Origin: Nemopilema nomurai
Lineage: Eukaryota; Cnidaria; Scyphozoa; Rhizostomeae; Rhizostomatidae
Reading direction: 5' to 3'
Length of the DNA stretch: 64,000 nucleotides
NCBI GenBank assembly: GCA_003864495.1
Contig: ML133421.1
Span: 434,001-498,000 of the forward strand
Part shown: one piece after another, positions 35,701 to 46,838 of the stretch
How the letters are laid out: every line of letters starts with the position of its first letter
Position numbering within the stretch: the first letter of the stretch is position 1
The notes under the pieces: generated by a model
Told to the model about the DNA's origin: nothing
Database searches by the model: none
What the model saw: only the letters and a program-made list of their open reading frames with translations
Position numbers and translations under genes: made by a program

Positions 35701-38700
35701 TTTAGGCCGTAACAATTGCGTTCAAACTTCAAAACCTCGAAAAAGATTGGTACTAGGTGTCCTGAAACCATCTTGAAAGCGGAAAAAACGATACCATCTG
35801 AAACTAATTGACTTTACATTAAGGTTTCACTTAGACATGATCTCAGCTGTCAGTAGGCGAAGGAAATGCGTCAGTGCAATAGAGGAAGCATCTCAAAAAC
35901 AGTCTTTTTGCACTTGGAATGGTAATACAATGAGTGGGCCATAATCCAGGTTTATAGCTCCTAGGATCAAGCTTTTCAGATATCTTTGCCATGCAGATAT
36001 CCCTTGAAACTTAATACAACCCGATGCTTGTGAAGCAGGACGTCCTTTGGTCTCGTCAATACAAGCCGGTATCGAACGAAGTAAAGACATTTGCAAACTT
36101 TTAGTAATACTTGGATTATTGCTTACGGGCATCATTGTCCTGGCCAAAAGGGTGCGTTAAACTTGAAACACCTGTTAATCTTAGCATGGCAGTCTTGGTG
36201 ACTGGTAAAATGACAATGGCGAGTCCTTCTATTATTAGATTTAAGGAGTGATTTAGCAACGCTTCATTCTGTAGCTTCTCCAAACATAGGTATTATGTTG
36301 CTGTGTACGAAGATTGTCGGTACCCTTGACTCTTTGTAAGTAGTTTCATAGCATCCGCTACGCCCATTGGACACAGGGCGTTCCAAATGCTATTCTACGC
36401 ATACGCATTATCAGTAGAAGCTGTTCTAGTTAACGTTTCTAGAAGCTTTTCCCCGTCCGTAGAATGACAAATTTCCAGTCAAACACGATTTCCCTAATAG
36501 ATTCCACACTACAATACCACCTGTGTTTCGCCAATCAAAGCTTCTATTGCCACAATTTCCGCATCTTCTCTTTTAAAGGATTGATTGTTTTTGCGAAAAG
36601 CCGTGCCAACTTCCCTTCTGGCAATGATACAACACTTCTTTGCATCATTGACTTCGTAATGACGTTTAGTCAACATAATTTCGTGGCCGCAAGCAATAGA
36701 AATCGGTACCGTAATTACAGGAAAATGAGAATGCCTTGCATAGCAAAAAAGTTACGGAAGAGCGTCTATATATATGTCTTTTGATACTTCCGTAACACAG
36801 TGCTCAATACGTTAGCACGTAGAGCGCGATATATCATAGAGTTGAAGAAAATAAGACTACATGATTTATCTCTACAAGCCTGTTTCGTGAGTAACTCACT
36901 CTTCAGGATATATATGTATGCGTTCCCCTCGACCCACTACATAGTGTTCTCAATTCTTTGTACACAAAAACGAGAAATAGGCACCGAGTTTTCTCGTTTT
37001 CTCCTTAAGAATAATTGAACTATGCCCTGGTACATGAGAAGTGCTCGTCTCGAGAAGAGGCGACATCTAAATTCTCTCAAGCAAGTTTCCGATGATACTG
37101 ATGAATATTCTGTCAGCCAATCGTAGAAATCGTAATGGATGAATGGGTGGGGAGAACGAGCGGTTAAGATCCGAATTGTCTTGAAACCAAAACGACCTCT
37201 TAATTAACAAGTCAAACATGCGGCTGTTTGTCATTTTCCGAATTCTTGGTAACTATACCAAGCAAACTTATGGAATCTTCAAGCGGTTGCAAAAATTGGT
37301 TTTTGGAGTTCGTTTATTTGTAAAGAGATTTATTATCAGTTTGCTTGATCAACCCTTAAAACCATTGGCCCAACCCACAGATTTAAGTATATTAACCTTC
37401 CTTTCAATAGAGCTTTAGAGGTAAATAACGATATATCTAAGGAACACGATAAAGCCAACTTTTCTTTGAAAAACTTACTTTCGAACCTTTACGCCTTATC
37501 AAATATATATTTATATTCGAGTGTCCTCCGACTAATCTTTAATAATACAACCTTCTCTCGCTTATCTTCTGTTAACATCATGATAAGAATCTTCACCTTT
37601 TCCGGATGTTTGGTTGCTTTGGAAATAGATTTACGAAATCGCTACACTATGTGTGATAGTGAGCATATGAGGGTGGACAGGTCTGCTACCCAACACCATT
37701 CAAACATGTTTACTAGGATTTACAAGTATGTCTTCATGTTACTACGTCTCAATCCATTTTTGCCTCCCATTCTCTTTCACCTAGCGACTCTGTTATTAAT
37801 AATTACGCAATATTTCTGCGAGTGGGTGGTTTTTGCCTGTAACATGTTCTGCCGTTTTTTGAATCTACAGAATCATTGTCAAATCTGCAGAACCTTTGTC
37901 AATTCAGCCTTTTGCCGAATTTTGCTGCGAATTTAAGTGGGAATGACAAGCTGTTGACCTCTAGCTGTCATCATTGCTGGCCGAGTTTTAATCTATTTAT
38001 GATTAGGCTGAGATGTTGTCATTGACCAAACCGCTGTCTCTCACAAACAAGATGAGTTCAAATACATTATGTTATTGATAAAAGCAATACCGAACACTAT
38101 CGGGAGCGTGCTTCGATAGGGAATTTGGGGGTATGATAACCCCAGCTCTTTCATTAAAAACCTGTCAAAACTCAAGTGTCCTTTGGCATGTCACTGAATG
38201 TTAACTTAGCCGTCTCTACTTCTGATACTGTAAAATGTGAGAAAATTACACACGTGGGAAAACGAAGCTTGTACCAGAGGAAAAGCCACAGACTTTGTTT
38301 GGGTTGATTTGATGAAGGCAATTTTTGGCTCTGAGTTAGATTTTTTCAAATGACTGAGGTTCGAAAGAAGGACATCCTTGAAAAGTCCGTAGGGCATCGC
38401 TAAACTCTCATTGTCATATGCAAACGAATTAATCAAACCATGACAGGCATCGTATTAAACAGAATGCTCAAGAATCATCGGCGCACAACCTTGTTTGTCA
38501 CTCATTCGATAAGATTTAAATCATGGCTGAGTGTACGAAGGCATCGAGAGAAGCGGGCCCTTCAAAAATGAGATTTTTGTTGGATAAGACGTTTTTAAAT
38601 GAGCTCCAGCGACTCTTGCTCAAAAGTGACTCGCTCTTTACCAGGCAAAAATCAGAGACTTGTAAGGTGGTGCACTTGGAACAAATCGGCGAGGCGCAGC

Positions 38701-39232
38701 GCCACTCCACCGTGCCACTCCACAGGGCATCGTCCATTACCTCGGGCATGGCGCTTTTTCTGCCCCACTTTTCCGCAAGAGCCGGACACTTCTTTACCTG
38801 GATAGTAGTTGATTGCACAGAACATAACTAAACACTTGCAGTCATAACCTTGATTTGGCCGCGGTTTTATACTTCGCTGGCACACTCAAATCTCACCAAT
38901 CGAATTACCAAAACCAATGCCGACACGTTTTCCGAGGGAAGTTGACGCATAAATAGCTACAGGCATATTTAACCAAGACGTTAATTCAATTAAAAAAACA
39001 TAAATCGAAGAAGCCTTGTGACGCATATTTTACATGGAAAGTAATAAGATGCGAAACACAGCTGAGACCAGAAACAGAACCCTGGGCTAGAGAACAAGAA
39101 ACTGCAATCGCCTCAAAACGTTATCAAGCAAACTGCAGTTTTGCAACTAAGTTTGGAGAAATGGTTCAAGTCTGACCTACCTGCGAGTGTGCATAGCATC
39201 AAGAAGATGGTTATTGCTGACAAAGACGCCAT
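26582..39232 (-). CDS. FBLN1: Fibulin-1-like matrix glycoprotein
   Basis: Secreted elastic-matrix and basement-membrane glycoprotein. Thirteen exons join in frame to 623 residues (human fibulin-1 is about 680-700). Order: signal peptide ([17 protein letters not shown]), two exons of anaphylatoxin-like modules rich in CC pairs, eight EGF exons (seven with the DIDEC or DINEC calcium-binding signature), and the fibulin C-terminal module with [13 protein letters not shown]. The first exon is only 52 nt and lies 5.3 kb upstream of exon 2; it was chosen because it gives a signal peptide, has a GTAGGT donor and matches the phase 1 of exon 2. The anaphylatoxin plus C-terminal-module combination is diagnostic of fibulin-1/2 and separates it from fibrillins. 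Same strand as ANKH and SVEP1-like. Confidence 0.92.
27047..27225 (-). CDS. FBLN1: Fibulin exon 12: C-terminal fibulin module, part 1
   Basis: Begins [15 protein letters not shown] and continues with beta-strand-rich sequence ([20 protein letters not shown]). Phase 2 start, phase 1 end. Confidence 0.88.
27340..27466 (-). CDS. FBLN1: Fibulin exon 11: calcium-binding EGF 8
   Basis: [34 protein letters not shown], phase 1 start and phase 2 end at GTAAGT, leading into the C-terminal module. Confidence 0.9.
28032..28148 (-). CDS. FBLN1: Fibulin exon 10: calcium-binding EGF 7
   Basis: [33 protein letters not shown], 117 nt, phase 1, donor GTCAGA. Confidence 0.88.
28440..28565 (-). CDS. FBLN1: Fibulin exon 9: calcium-binding EGF 6
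   Basis: [36 protein letters not shown], 126 nt, phase 1. Confidence 0.9.
29356..29487 (-). CDS. FBLN1: Fibulin exon 8: calcium-binding EGF 5
   Basis: [37 protein letters not shown], 132 nt, phase 1. Confidence 0.9.
30168..30296 (-). CDS. FBLN1: Fibulin exon 7: calcium-binding EGF 4
   Basis: [36 protein letters not shown], 129 nt, phase 1. Confidence 0.9.
30681..30704. repeat. ATG/ATA microsatellite in fibulin intron 6
   Basis: Short run of ATG then ATA triplets just outside exon 6. Confidence 0.8.
30738..30866 (-). CDS. FBLN1: Fibulin exon 6: calcium-binding EGF 3
   Basis: [37 protein letters not shown], 129 nt, phase 1. Confidence 0.9.
31801..31953 (-). CDS. FBLN1: Fibulin exon 5: calcium-binding EGF 2
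   Basis: [18 protein letters not shown], then a longer central loop with [10 protein letters not shown], 153 nt, phase 1. Confidence 0.9.
32202..32345 (-). CDS. FBLN1: Fibulin exon 4: EGF 1
   Basis: A threonine/valine-rich lead ([10 protein letters not shown]) then [13 protein letters not shown] and [17 protein letters not shown], an EGF without the calcium-binding DIDEC start. Confidence 0.9.
33080..33273 (-). CDS. FBLN1: Fibulin exon 3: anaphylatoxin-like module
   Basis: Contains [20 protein letters not shown] and FSACCKNAK. The split codon AT|A joins it to exon 2. Phase 2 start, phase 1 end. Confidence 0.9.
33700..33901 (-). CDS. FBLN1: Fibulin exon 2: anaphylatoxin-like modules
   Basis: Contains [17 protein letters not shown], and [16 protein letters not shown], with the paired cysteines of the anaphylatoxin-like fold. 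Phase 1 start, phase 2 end. Confidence 0.9.
34745..34835. repeat. 12-bp minisatellite in fibulin intron 1
   Basis: Five copies of GACATGATGGAT with a further separated copy at the right end. On the minus strand it reads as an HPSC-type repeat, but nothing suggests it is translated. Confidence 0.85.
36863..36915 (-). ncRNA. Candidate minimal hammerhead ribozyme (Penelope-like element remnant)
   Basis: Minus strand, in order: stem I 5' side (TATATATC), core CTGAAGA (36906-36900, fits CUGANGA), stem II GTGAG-TTA-CTCAC (36899-36887, five perfect pairs), core GAA then A15.1 (36886-36883), a three-pair stem III ACA-GGCT-TGT (36883-36874), cleavage-site base A (36873, triplet GUA), then GAGATA as stem I 3' side. 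All core positions required by the hammerhead consensus are present. Such short-stem-III ribozymes are known from Penelope-like retroelements. I found no intact reverse transcriptase or GIY-YIG reading frame around it, so this looks like a fragment. Confidence 0.6.
38523..38831 (+). CDS. Unrecognised 102-codon open frame, possible first exon
   Basis: ATG in a good start context (ATCATGG) opens 102 codons in a patch that is clearly GC-richer than its surroundings. The segment [19 protein letters not shown] recalls the N-terminus of ABCD-type half transporters (leading FL...LL pattern) and is followed in phase 1 by a possible donor GTGACT. I found no second exon with the expected membrane segments, so the resemblance may be chance. 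The opposite strand is also open here, so strand is uncertain. It lies inside fibulin intron 1 on the other strand. Confidence 0.22.
   Translation: MAECTKASREAGPSKMRFLLDKTFLNELQRLLLKSDSLFTRQKSETCKVVHLEQIGEAQRHSTVPLHRASSITSGMALFLPHFSARAGHFFTWIVVDCTEHN
39181..39232 (-). CDS. FBLN1: Fibulin exon 1: signal peptide
   Basis: ATG at 39232, 17 codons of hydrophobic signal peptide, then G|GTAGGT in phase 1. The join gives [13 protein letters not shown] different first exon cannot be fully excluded because the intron is long. Confidence 0.75.
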
Positions 39233-40097
39233 TTTAGCTGCTCCAAGTTCACTATCTGGACGAAGTGCACCTAGCAAATGCCTACACCAAGCACATGCGC
39301 TCCAGGGTCATGCACCACCCTTTGTGGACCTCAATGTTTACTAAAGCGAAGTAAAGCACCAACCAGCTCTTAAACATGAATTGACAATAGTTTATTTGAC
39401 TCTCGCTGTGGTTTGAGCTATTGTACCGACCTATCAACAGAGGAAAAGGTCCGCAAAGGTCATCTTTGCACTATCATGCATGTGACGTCTTCAGTACTTC
39501 GCAGACAGACATCGCGTCCTTCTTCCTTCCTTTCACCTAGCAACAAGTAGCCAATAATTACAAAATCCCTTTTGCTGGAGTCGACAAAGCCAGTTATTGA
39601 AAAAATCTTAATCTGAGGCTTTCGATCACATTTATAGTCTAAATCAAAAGTCGGTTACTTTGAATGAGAGAGCCCTGGAACTTAAGCGCCAGATCTTGAG
39701 GCATGCGGCAATCAACCTTCTGGCCATGGGTTAACCCTTTCTTCCTACAAATGTCGGCCTTTCTGAAGACAGGAAAAGTTAGTAACACTAACTCACTACT
39801 AGGCATAACCTTGGTACGTGCGCAAAATTCTATCTAACTAATCTGCAGCAGAAACGTCTCTACCTTTTTTTGATAAGAAAATTCCAAGAAGGAAGTCTTG
39901 GGAAGAGGTTTTGGCATTGCGAAGTTAAAAAGAATCGTCCTAGTTCCATTCATCCTGCAGTAATTTCCATGTTCACCAGAAAACAAGATATTGAGCAGAT
40001 GAAACTGGTTTGCCAGCTTAAGAAGGGCGTATTCTAGATGTAGAAGGGTGCGGCTGGAGAAATGTCCAGTTCCACGTTTGATCCACCACTAACCAGA

Positions 40098-40333
40098 GAC
40101 TGCCTGTACAATTAGAGAATTTTGGTTCACTTTGGAAATGGATTGAGAAGCCGTAATGATACTTAATTTTTCATTACATACTTTCCTTGAGGGGTGTCAA
40201 AATCTCATTCGTAGATTTCTGATCATTTATCTCTAATTGTACGGGCAGTCTTGCTTTTGACACCCCTCAAGGAAAGTATGTAATGAAAAAATTAGTATCA
40301 TTACGGTTTCTCAATGCAGTTCCAAAGTAAACC
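40098..40333. repeat. Inverted-repeat element, MITE-like, with A-B-A'-B' layout
   Basis: Two 79-nt arms, 40124-40202 and 40255-40333, are near-perfect reverse complements (few mismatches), starting GGTTCACTTTGG and ending GGGGTGTCAAAA. A second pair, 40098-40117 and 40231-40250, is also inverted, but its right copy lies inside the loop instead of outside the right arm. No obvious target-site duplication or transposase is visible. Probably a foldback or MITE-class non-autonomous element. Confidence 0.85.
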
Positions 40334-40474
40334 AGTAGAGACAAGCATGGCGAGTAATAATAAGGGTGCCTGCCAATGTGCTACACTTGATGTTTTCAAA
40401 TGGTGGTAACATCAGAAGCAGCATTATTCAAATGAGATTGAAGAAAACGTAGTACTTTTCCCAATGAGCTCACC

Positions 40475-40981
40475 TCAAGAATAGGTTTTATAGTCCAGCT
40501 ATTGGGTAGAGAAAAAGACTGATACCGTTTTCTAACAAATTGCATTTGTTCAGCTATGGATAGGAATCTGCATTCTTCTTGAACGCCAATCACATCAACT
40601 TTTAAATGTTCATTAAAATGTTTCTAATGCAGCGACAAATTTTCCTAAAATGTTCCCCATGAAATGTTCCTAGTCTGCACATTTGGTGGCATTAGGCCCC
40701 TTGCCCCACAGCCAGTATATCTAAACTTAAGAGCATTCACAGGGAAAGGTTTTTCACCAAGAGCTTGGATATTGACATGGATTCACATCAGCAGCGATAG
40801 GGAAATCGAATTCGTTCCAAATCCCTGACCTGACCTTTAATACCCGACCACAAAAGAAGCACTGACCTTACAATCAGGGCGGGTCTGGCAGCGGCCAGTG
40901 ACAGCATAAGGTTGCAAATGAATGCTTCCCACAAGATTACTCAGCACATTAATGTTGAACTCTGATTCGGCAATTTCAAGT
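40475..40981 (-). CDS. Two possible adjoining exons of an unrecognised gene
   Basis: Minus-strand segments 40867-40981 and 40475-40623 are each open, each bounded by AG acceptor and GT donor (GTCAGT, GTGAGC), and join in phase 0. The conceptual product includes LVGSIHLQPYAVTGRCQTRP and ECRFLSIAEQMQFVRKRYQS. I do not recognise the protein. A third open segment at 41162-41267 has splice sites but does not join in phase. Chance open frames of this size are common, so this is weak. Confidence 0.18.
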
Positions 40982-43913
40982 CTGTAATACTATGCTCTAA
41001 CTCAAGTTCACCTATCAGGATTGCCGTAGATAAGGGGACGGGGAGCGAGAATTTTTCATTTAGGCCGGTCTGCACCACATTTGGCTTCACACTCTCGCAC
41101 TATCGTGGCGTGATCAATAACATATTGACGTTTTACGTGATCAAATATTTCATTAACTAACCACAGTCGCACTTTGGATCTATAGTGTCCGTTACGTTGA
41201 ACACGAGAGATGCGACTCCATCTTGACCTGCATTCCATATTATGGCGGGAGAGACGCTGTCAATGCTCTGAGGAACAAGTTAATGTACAATCGATTTCAA
41301 ATCATCAAAGAAGTAGCACAAATAAAAAGTGTCATCTGTCCTTGTGTCACTAGTGCTTTGCCAGTCGAGTCGGGTCCAGGACCCGAAAGACCACCTGCAT
41401 AGTCGGGTCTTTGACATTCATTAAATTTTCTAAAGGAAAGTTTTGTAAGCCCTTCGATTTCCAAGGTCACATTTTCCTGTAAAGTATTTATTTTTAAGTA
41501 TTTTTCATTGCGATCTAAATGAGAGCCAGAGATAAGCTTTCTGCAACAATAAGCTTGGTCACGTTTGTTTGAAGCTTACAACTGTCTCTTTAAAAGTATG
41601 TCTGACCCATTGTCTCAGATTTGATTGGAGTTATAAAAAAACATATTTTGACATATAAACATTTGAACAAAGATTCAAATCAAAAGATATCTGGTCTTTT
41701 CTGGTTAGATAAGATGCTGGCTTTGATACTAACCTTATATTTAGAGTCTCATTCTGAATTTTATGGTTTGTTCAGAATGACTATGATTTCAAATATGATA
41801 AGAGGTGGGTTTGGGAATTTGCTTCTTTTACTGTGCTTGCAATTAAGATGGAAAATCATTACATGTCAAAGTACCCTGAAATCAAACCCCTAATGATTAA
41901 ATTGTACCCCACGAAAGCAATGGAAGAAGGAATCCCAAAACGAGCAGAATCTGGCTAAAATTCATAAAGCTTATAACGGATCTGTGACAAATTACACCAA
42001 TTATGTTACCCATATGTGTTTCAAGTGGGTAACTTTACAATGCCAAACATTTGCGCATCCTAGGCTATGAGCACACATTCTTGATCGGGCGTTAACTGAT
42101 ATAACCAAAGATGCTTTTATTTTCCTTCTATGTTCACAATTGCCTACGACCTTTTATAAATTTTAGTTACACCTTCAAAAGAAGTTGTGAAGGAAATGGT
42201 ATGCAAACCGATATTTTGATATTTTGGACTGGCATATCTAGAGCATCATTGCGAGGAACCTGGCATTTATCTCGTAATATATACCTGTTCACTTCGAGCC
42301 TTAATGCAATAAGCACAACTCGGCATCTCTCGAGAAAAGCTTACAGCAAGTTTTTAGTTTAGAAATGAATTTCTGTTGTCTTCACGTGGATCAAAGTTGA
42401 TAAACTTTCGGTAAGTGCTCACAAAGGAGTGTAAATAATACTCCTAATTCAGTGTTTATAGAGTTTTTCTGTAGACTAATATTGATAATGAGGGCCAAAC
42501 CGTTATTAGCATATGACGATAATATTTGCACGAGCGGTGTCTGCTTGCAGAGAAGTGATTGCGTTGAAGAAATAGCAGAGGTCACGATTAGAATGAGTTT
42601 AAAAACACCAACATGTCAAAACCTGCTTTGTCGACCTGAGCCAAGTTTTCAGAAACGCACTTCTCCATATGACCTCTTTCAGGTACTGACAGAAAGTGCA
42701 CAAAAATGTATGGCAGTACCCTTGAGGTGTGTCAGCTAGCTGTGCTCCCCTACACTGTCCCTCCCAATGTTTTTATGCTTAACGTCTAGACAAAGACCTA
42801 CCACAAGCTTTGTCACGATTAGAGTATATGATTGATCAGAAAGCCAGCCTGCACACAGTTTAGTGAGAACTCTTGTATATATGTTGCTACTTGACTCTAC
42901 CAGGATCAAAGATGATAATACTGAGCATAAGAGCTTGGTGGGTCAGCTGGGAAACATTATGATAGCCATGCCCAAACTCTCCCAGATTGTGAAAAATGCC
43001 ATGTTTCCATCAAAAACTTAAAGGGATTGATGTGTCTTTAGGGTGCTACAATGCCCGCCAAAAGTGTTGGAACAGTCCAATCATCTTTCCTACTAAACGT
43101 CTCCCCTCCCCCATATACAATGTTGGTTTCCGACTGGAAAATGAAAACAAATGTATGTTGGAGCGCAGATTGTGTAACCCATGTTTAGCGACATGTTCAC
43201 CTACCTTCACAACATTGTTTAAGGAGGGGAGGGGGTTCTGTCTGCTTGAAATAGGGAATTGAAGTGAAAATATGCATTTATTACGTGTAGAATCTCGGTG
43301 TTCCAACTACTTTTGGCGGGCATTGTAGAAACCTGTTGAACATAAAGTGTAATTTATACCAAGTCAAAATTTTTGAATATGACGCAAGTCATGGAGCTTT
43401 AAACTCTAAATTTCATACTTAAAATCTGTTCAATTTCATACTGATTTAGTTTTTAAAGCAGAATGATGTCAAATGAGTTTTTTCAAATTTAAGCAAGATT
43501 ATTTACGCAAAGCTCTAAGGAAGTTTCATTAGGAGTAGCGTTCCAGGCTTGTTATCGAGACAGAATTATATTGCGTAAATTGATGCCAAAGTTTTGATCA
43601 TTCGTGCTGCATATCTTCTTAACTCAATCGCTTGACGTGCTAAGTCGTACCACTTAGGGATCATGGCCCCCTTCCACCCTTGGACCAAAAACAAATTAGG
43701 TACTTAAATAGTTTATCAAATTAAAGTTCAACCAATTAGCATTTCAAACAGCTTAAACTAATGTTTACACTAAAAGTTGTGTAGTTATAAAAGTATGTGG
43801 AAAACGTATTCCATAGCTAAAGGCACCACTGTATTAATTTGTCACAGTCACTATAAATAGCATCTTTATCACAAAGAAGGCTGTTAAAACATGTGTGGTC
43901 ATACCAAATTGAC

Positions 43914-43974
43914 CTCCAATAACCAGTTAAGACTAAAACACGCCCAGGACGAATACCAAATAGACAACAGTCAT
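43914..43974 (-). pseudogene. Decayed copy of the signal-peptide exon of the 47-kb secreted gene
   Basis: A 61-nt segment aligns without gaps to exon 1 of the small secreted gene at 47564-47624: same length, same ATG, same final GGA G before a GT, about 44 of 61 bases identical. The copy has two in-frame stops (TAG at codon 14, TAA at codon 16). No matching second exon was found downstream of it. Confidence 0.7.
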
Positions 43975-46838
43975 TTTCTACATGTAGTGATGGGACCTAA
44001 ACAGTATGTACCTAAACAGTTTCGCGTGCAACTTCCAATTGTAGGTAGACAGAAATAGTTCGTCTTCTCGCTTGGTCACTTCTTAATTTGAGGTGTGAGG
44101 TGAACGTTGATTGGTCATTTACAGCCAAACAACCACTCCTCTTACAACCCCCTAGAGTTTTCGATCCGCAACTGCTTTTTCATTCGGAACAATGAATTCT
44201 GATACAATTATGCATAAGTGGCTATCTGTTTTTCCTTGTACCGTTCTCCTTTGAATTTTCTTATAATCATATCGCAAAAAACAGCGATCGGCTCTTCCGG
44301 CATCTCTTGTTCATTCAAGGGGCATTCAGCTTACTTCATCCCCCCAGCAACACATCCCTAATCTCGACTTGATTTATGGCTGCACACACTATGTTGTATA
44401 GGCTAAGACCTTGCAAAACACCAAATCGAGACTACTTATTACGTGGACTAGTGATTCAATACTCGGCAAGCGTGCAATGAAGTTTGAAGTACTCTCTAGA
44501 AATACTGCACGACCGAGAAACGTAACTGAAATTTCCAATTAGCGCAAATGTTTCACATACACCAAAGAAACGATGGCCTGAGAATCTTAAAGAAGAAGGA
44601 AACACTCTCACCAGTATTCTGCGTTTATCGATTCGCATCTTGTCTTGTTTTCCCTCCCTGCCATTGTCCCTAATTGAACTGCCTCAGTTGGAATTATGGC
44701 AGTTTTTATTTGGTCCCAAAGAGACTCGACCATCTTTCAAAGCCATGCGGGACACACACACCAATTACCCTGGGGACCTTTCAGCCTGTACAATCGTTGC
44801 ACATGGCTGCCAACTCCCGTGTCAGCAGCAATTGTTCATTGTTAAATTTTCTGGGCTCGCGCAAGTATTTCAAAATTATCCACATTGATCCTTTTTAGGA
44901 GCCTTAGCAGTTAAATATACACACTGCACCAATGTAATGGGATTTTGCATAAACCTTTCAAGCTTATATGATAGTTTTGAAATGAAACAAAACAGAAATC
45001 TTCTTCAAAGATCGATTTAGAAAAATTATACTATCATGAAAAATTGTCTGTCTAAACAAATAGTTCTATCAGAAATGCCGAGTTTTCGCTGAATAACTGC
45101 TTCGAAAGAATACCTTGTCCGTTATTCGAAACTTCAGCACTTGATCTCAACTCCTTGGAAACGCGATGGACCCAACATTGACAATCAAATCACATTCTAC
45201 TTAAACACTCAGTGGAGAAGCTCACTTCTAGTTAATGATTAGCAATGCATTTATGGGCGTTTTTAAACTAAATTAGATAATGTCGTCACTATAATTTGTG
45301 GGTACAAATTTTCATCACTACACACTCTTGCCTGCTGCAAAGGATACCACGTAGTGTTTAAAGGATAGTATAATGTCTCTTGAATGACATTTGTTTCTCA
45401 AATGTCTCCTACTTAGATCCATTACACAATTCTATAAGGGATTCACAGCCGGAATAAAAATCGTCAAGTAACTCTCATAAACACAAAAGAAGCATGCCAG
45501 ACCGAAACGATCGAAGAGTGACATGAACGAGTTTTGTTTAAGAAGGTAAGAGTTTTGTGAGAAATTAAAGGCAAAAAATCACCTGAACCTTCTTTTGTCG
45601 GTACTCGTAATGAATTACATTAGATCATTACATTGGATACATTGGAATTGCATTACATCTAATGCATAATTAAGCAAGTCTAAACTCTTATTTTCGCATT
45701 TAATTACAATCAACGTTCATGTAGAAGCATCTTCTGTCTGAAGAAGAGAAAGTAGTTATATATTTGCCTGCGAGAAGGGTTACAAACTAGACGATCAAGC
45801 TTCACTCCCTGAAAATTCTCATTGTATTGCATATTTTTATAATAAATATATTTAGTTAAGCGCTCTGGTTACACCATGTATTTTAAGGTTGTTTGGAGTT
45901 TCTAGCATTCTATAGAACGAATAATTGCAAACATATAACAATGCCTTTTATGATCGTAGAAGTAATTCACATAAATCGTTTGTGCTCTTTTTATGGTCAA
46001 AATTTCGTATAAAACTTTGATTGAATTACCTGTTCTTTTATGTTTCCCGTGAAGATTTCACTTGCTGTCTTTTTTTTCAAGTTCTGGATAGAAATCGTTA
46101 TATCTAAGCATGATAACTTGCAAAGTAAAAACTGAGGATGCAAATACAACTCTGATGTGCCAGTCATTAACATGTTATGATGGCTTAAAATGATGCGGGT
46201 TTGATTCGAAATGATGAGAAAAATTCATAAAATTCCACTTAGAATGTCTATTTGCCATTCAATCTTAACCGATCATTACATTTCCGAAAGTCAGAACAAT
46301 TTCAGCCGCAGTGTTCGCCCAACGACACTCACTTTCATGCAACATTTTCTCTCACGATTTTCGCCATGCTTGACAGCATAACCAGAAATGGGATAGTTAA
46401 ATACACTAGTTCTGACGTAAAAAATGATTTCATATGCGAAACTTTTCAGTTGCAAGATCGGCAATTAACCTTGTAATTGAAAACTCGCTATATGTCATTT
46501 CATACCCCTACTTAATCAAAGGGAAATGTTTTGCGTCTTCAGTTCTATGGCAGTCTTGTACGGCCTTGGTCTTGGGCACCCTCTAATGTTTTACAAATTG
46601 TACTTTCAAGATTACTACAGTTCCTTAGTTTCTTTCTTTGAATTTCTTATCTATTAGAGTTTACCCCTTTCACTTTTTGGTCTCATGTGAGGGCCTGTCA
46701 TGCACGCTTGCAGCTACTTACAAAGTATCTATTTGGAGCAATCTAGTTGAGACTCAAAACGATTCTCTAACAATGAAAAACTCACTTAAGATTAACAACT
46801 ACCTCTTCTTTTAATAAAGAGAAGAAGCAACAACTTAC

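Larger units (their letters stand above)
33902..39180. other. Fibulin intron 1 (5.3 kb)
   Basis: The longest intron in the window. It contains the 12-bp minisatellite, the hammerhead candidate and a GC-richer patch with an open frame at 38523-38831. The remainder is AT-rich with no recognisable coding sequence. Confidence 0.7.
39233..46838. other. Gene-poor region upstream of fibulin
   Basis: 7.6 kb with no confidently coding gene. It holds the inverted-repeat element (40098-40333), weak candidate exons (40475-40981), a short palindrome around 41365-41382 (CGGGTCCAGGACCCG) and the decayed signal-peptide exon (43914-43974). The missing 3' end of the small secreted gene at 47 kb may also lie here. 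Confidence 0.6.

Noticed and set aside
37466..37936. 156-codon open frame, plus strand
   Set aside because: It is the longest frame outside the genes, but its composition is that of translated AT-rich non-coding DNA and it shows no recognisable motif.
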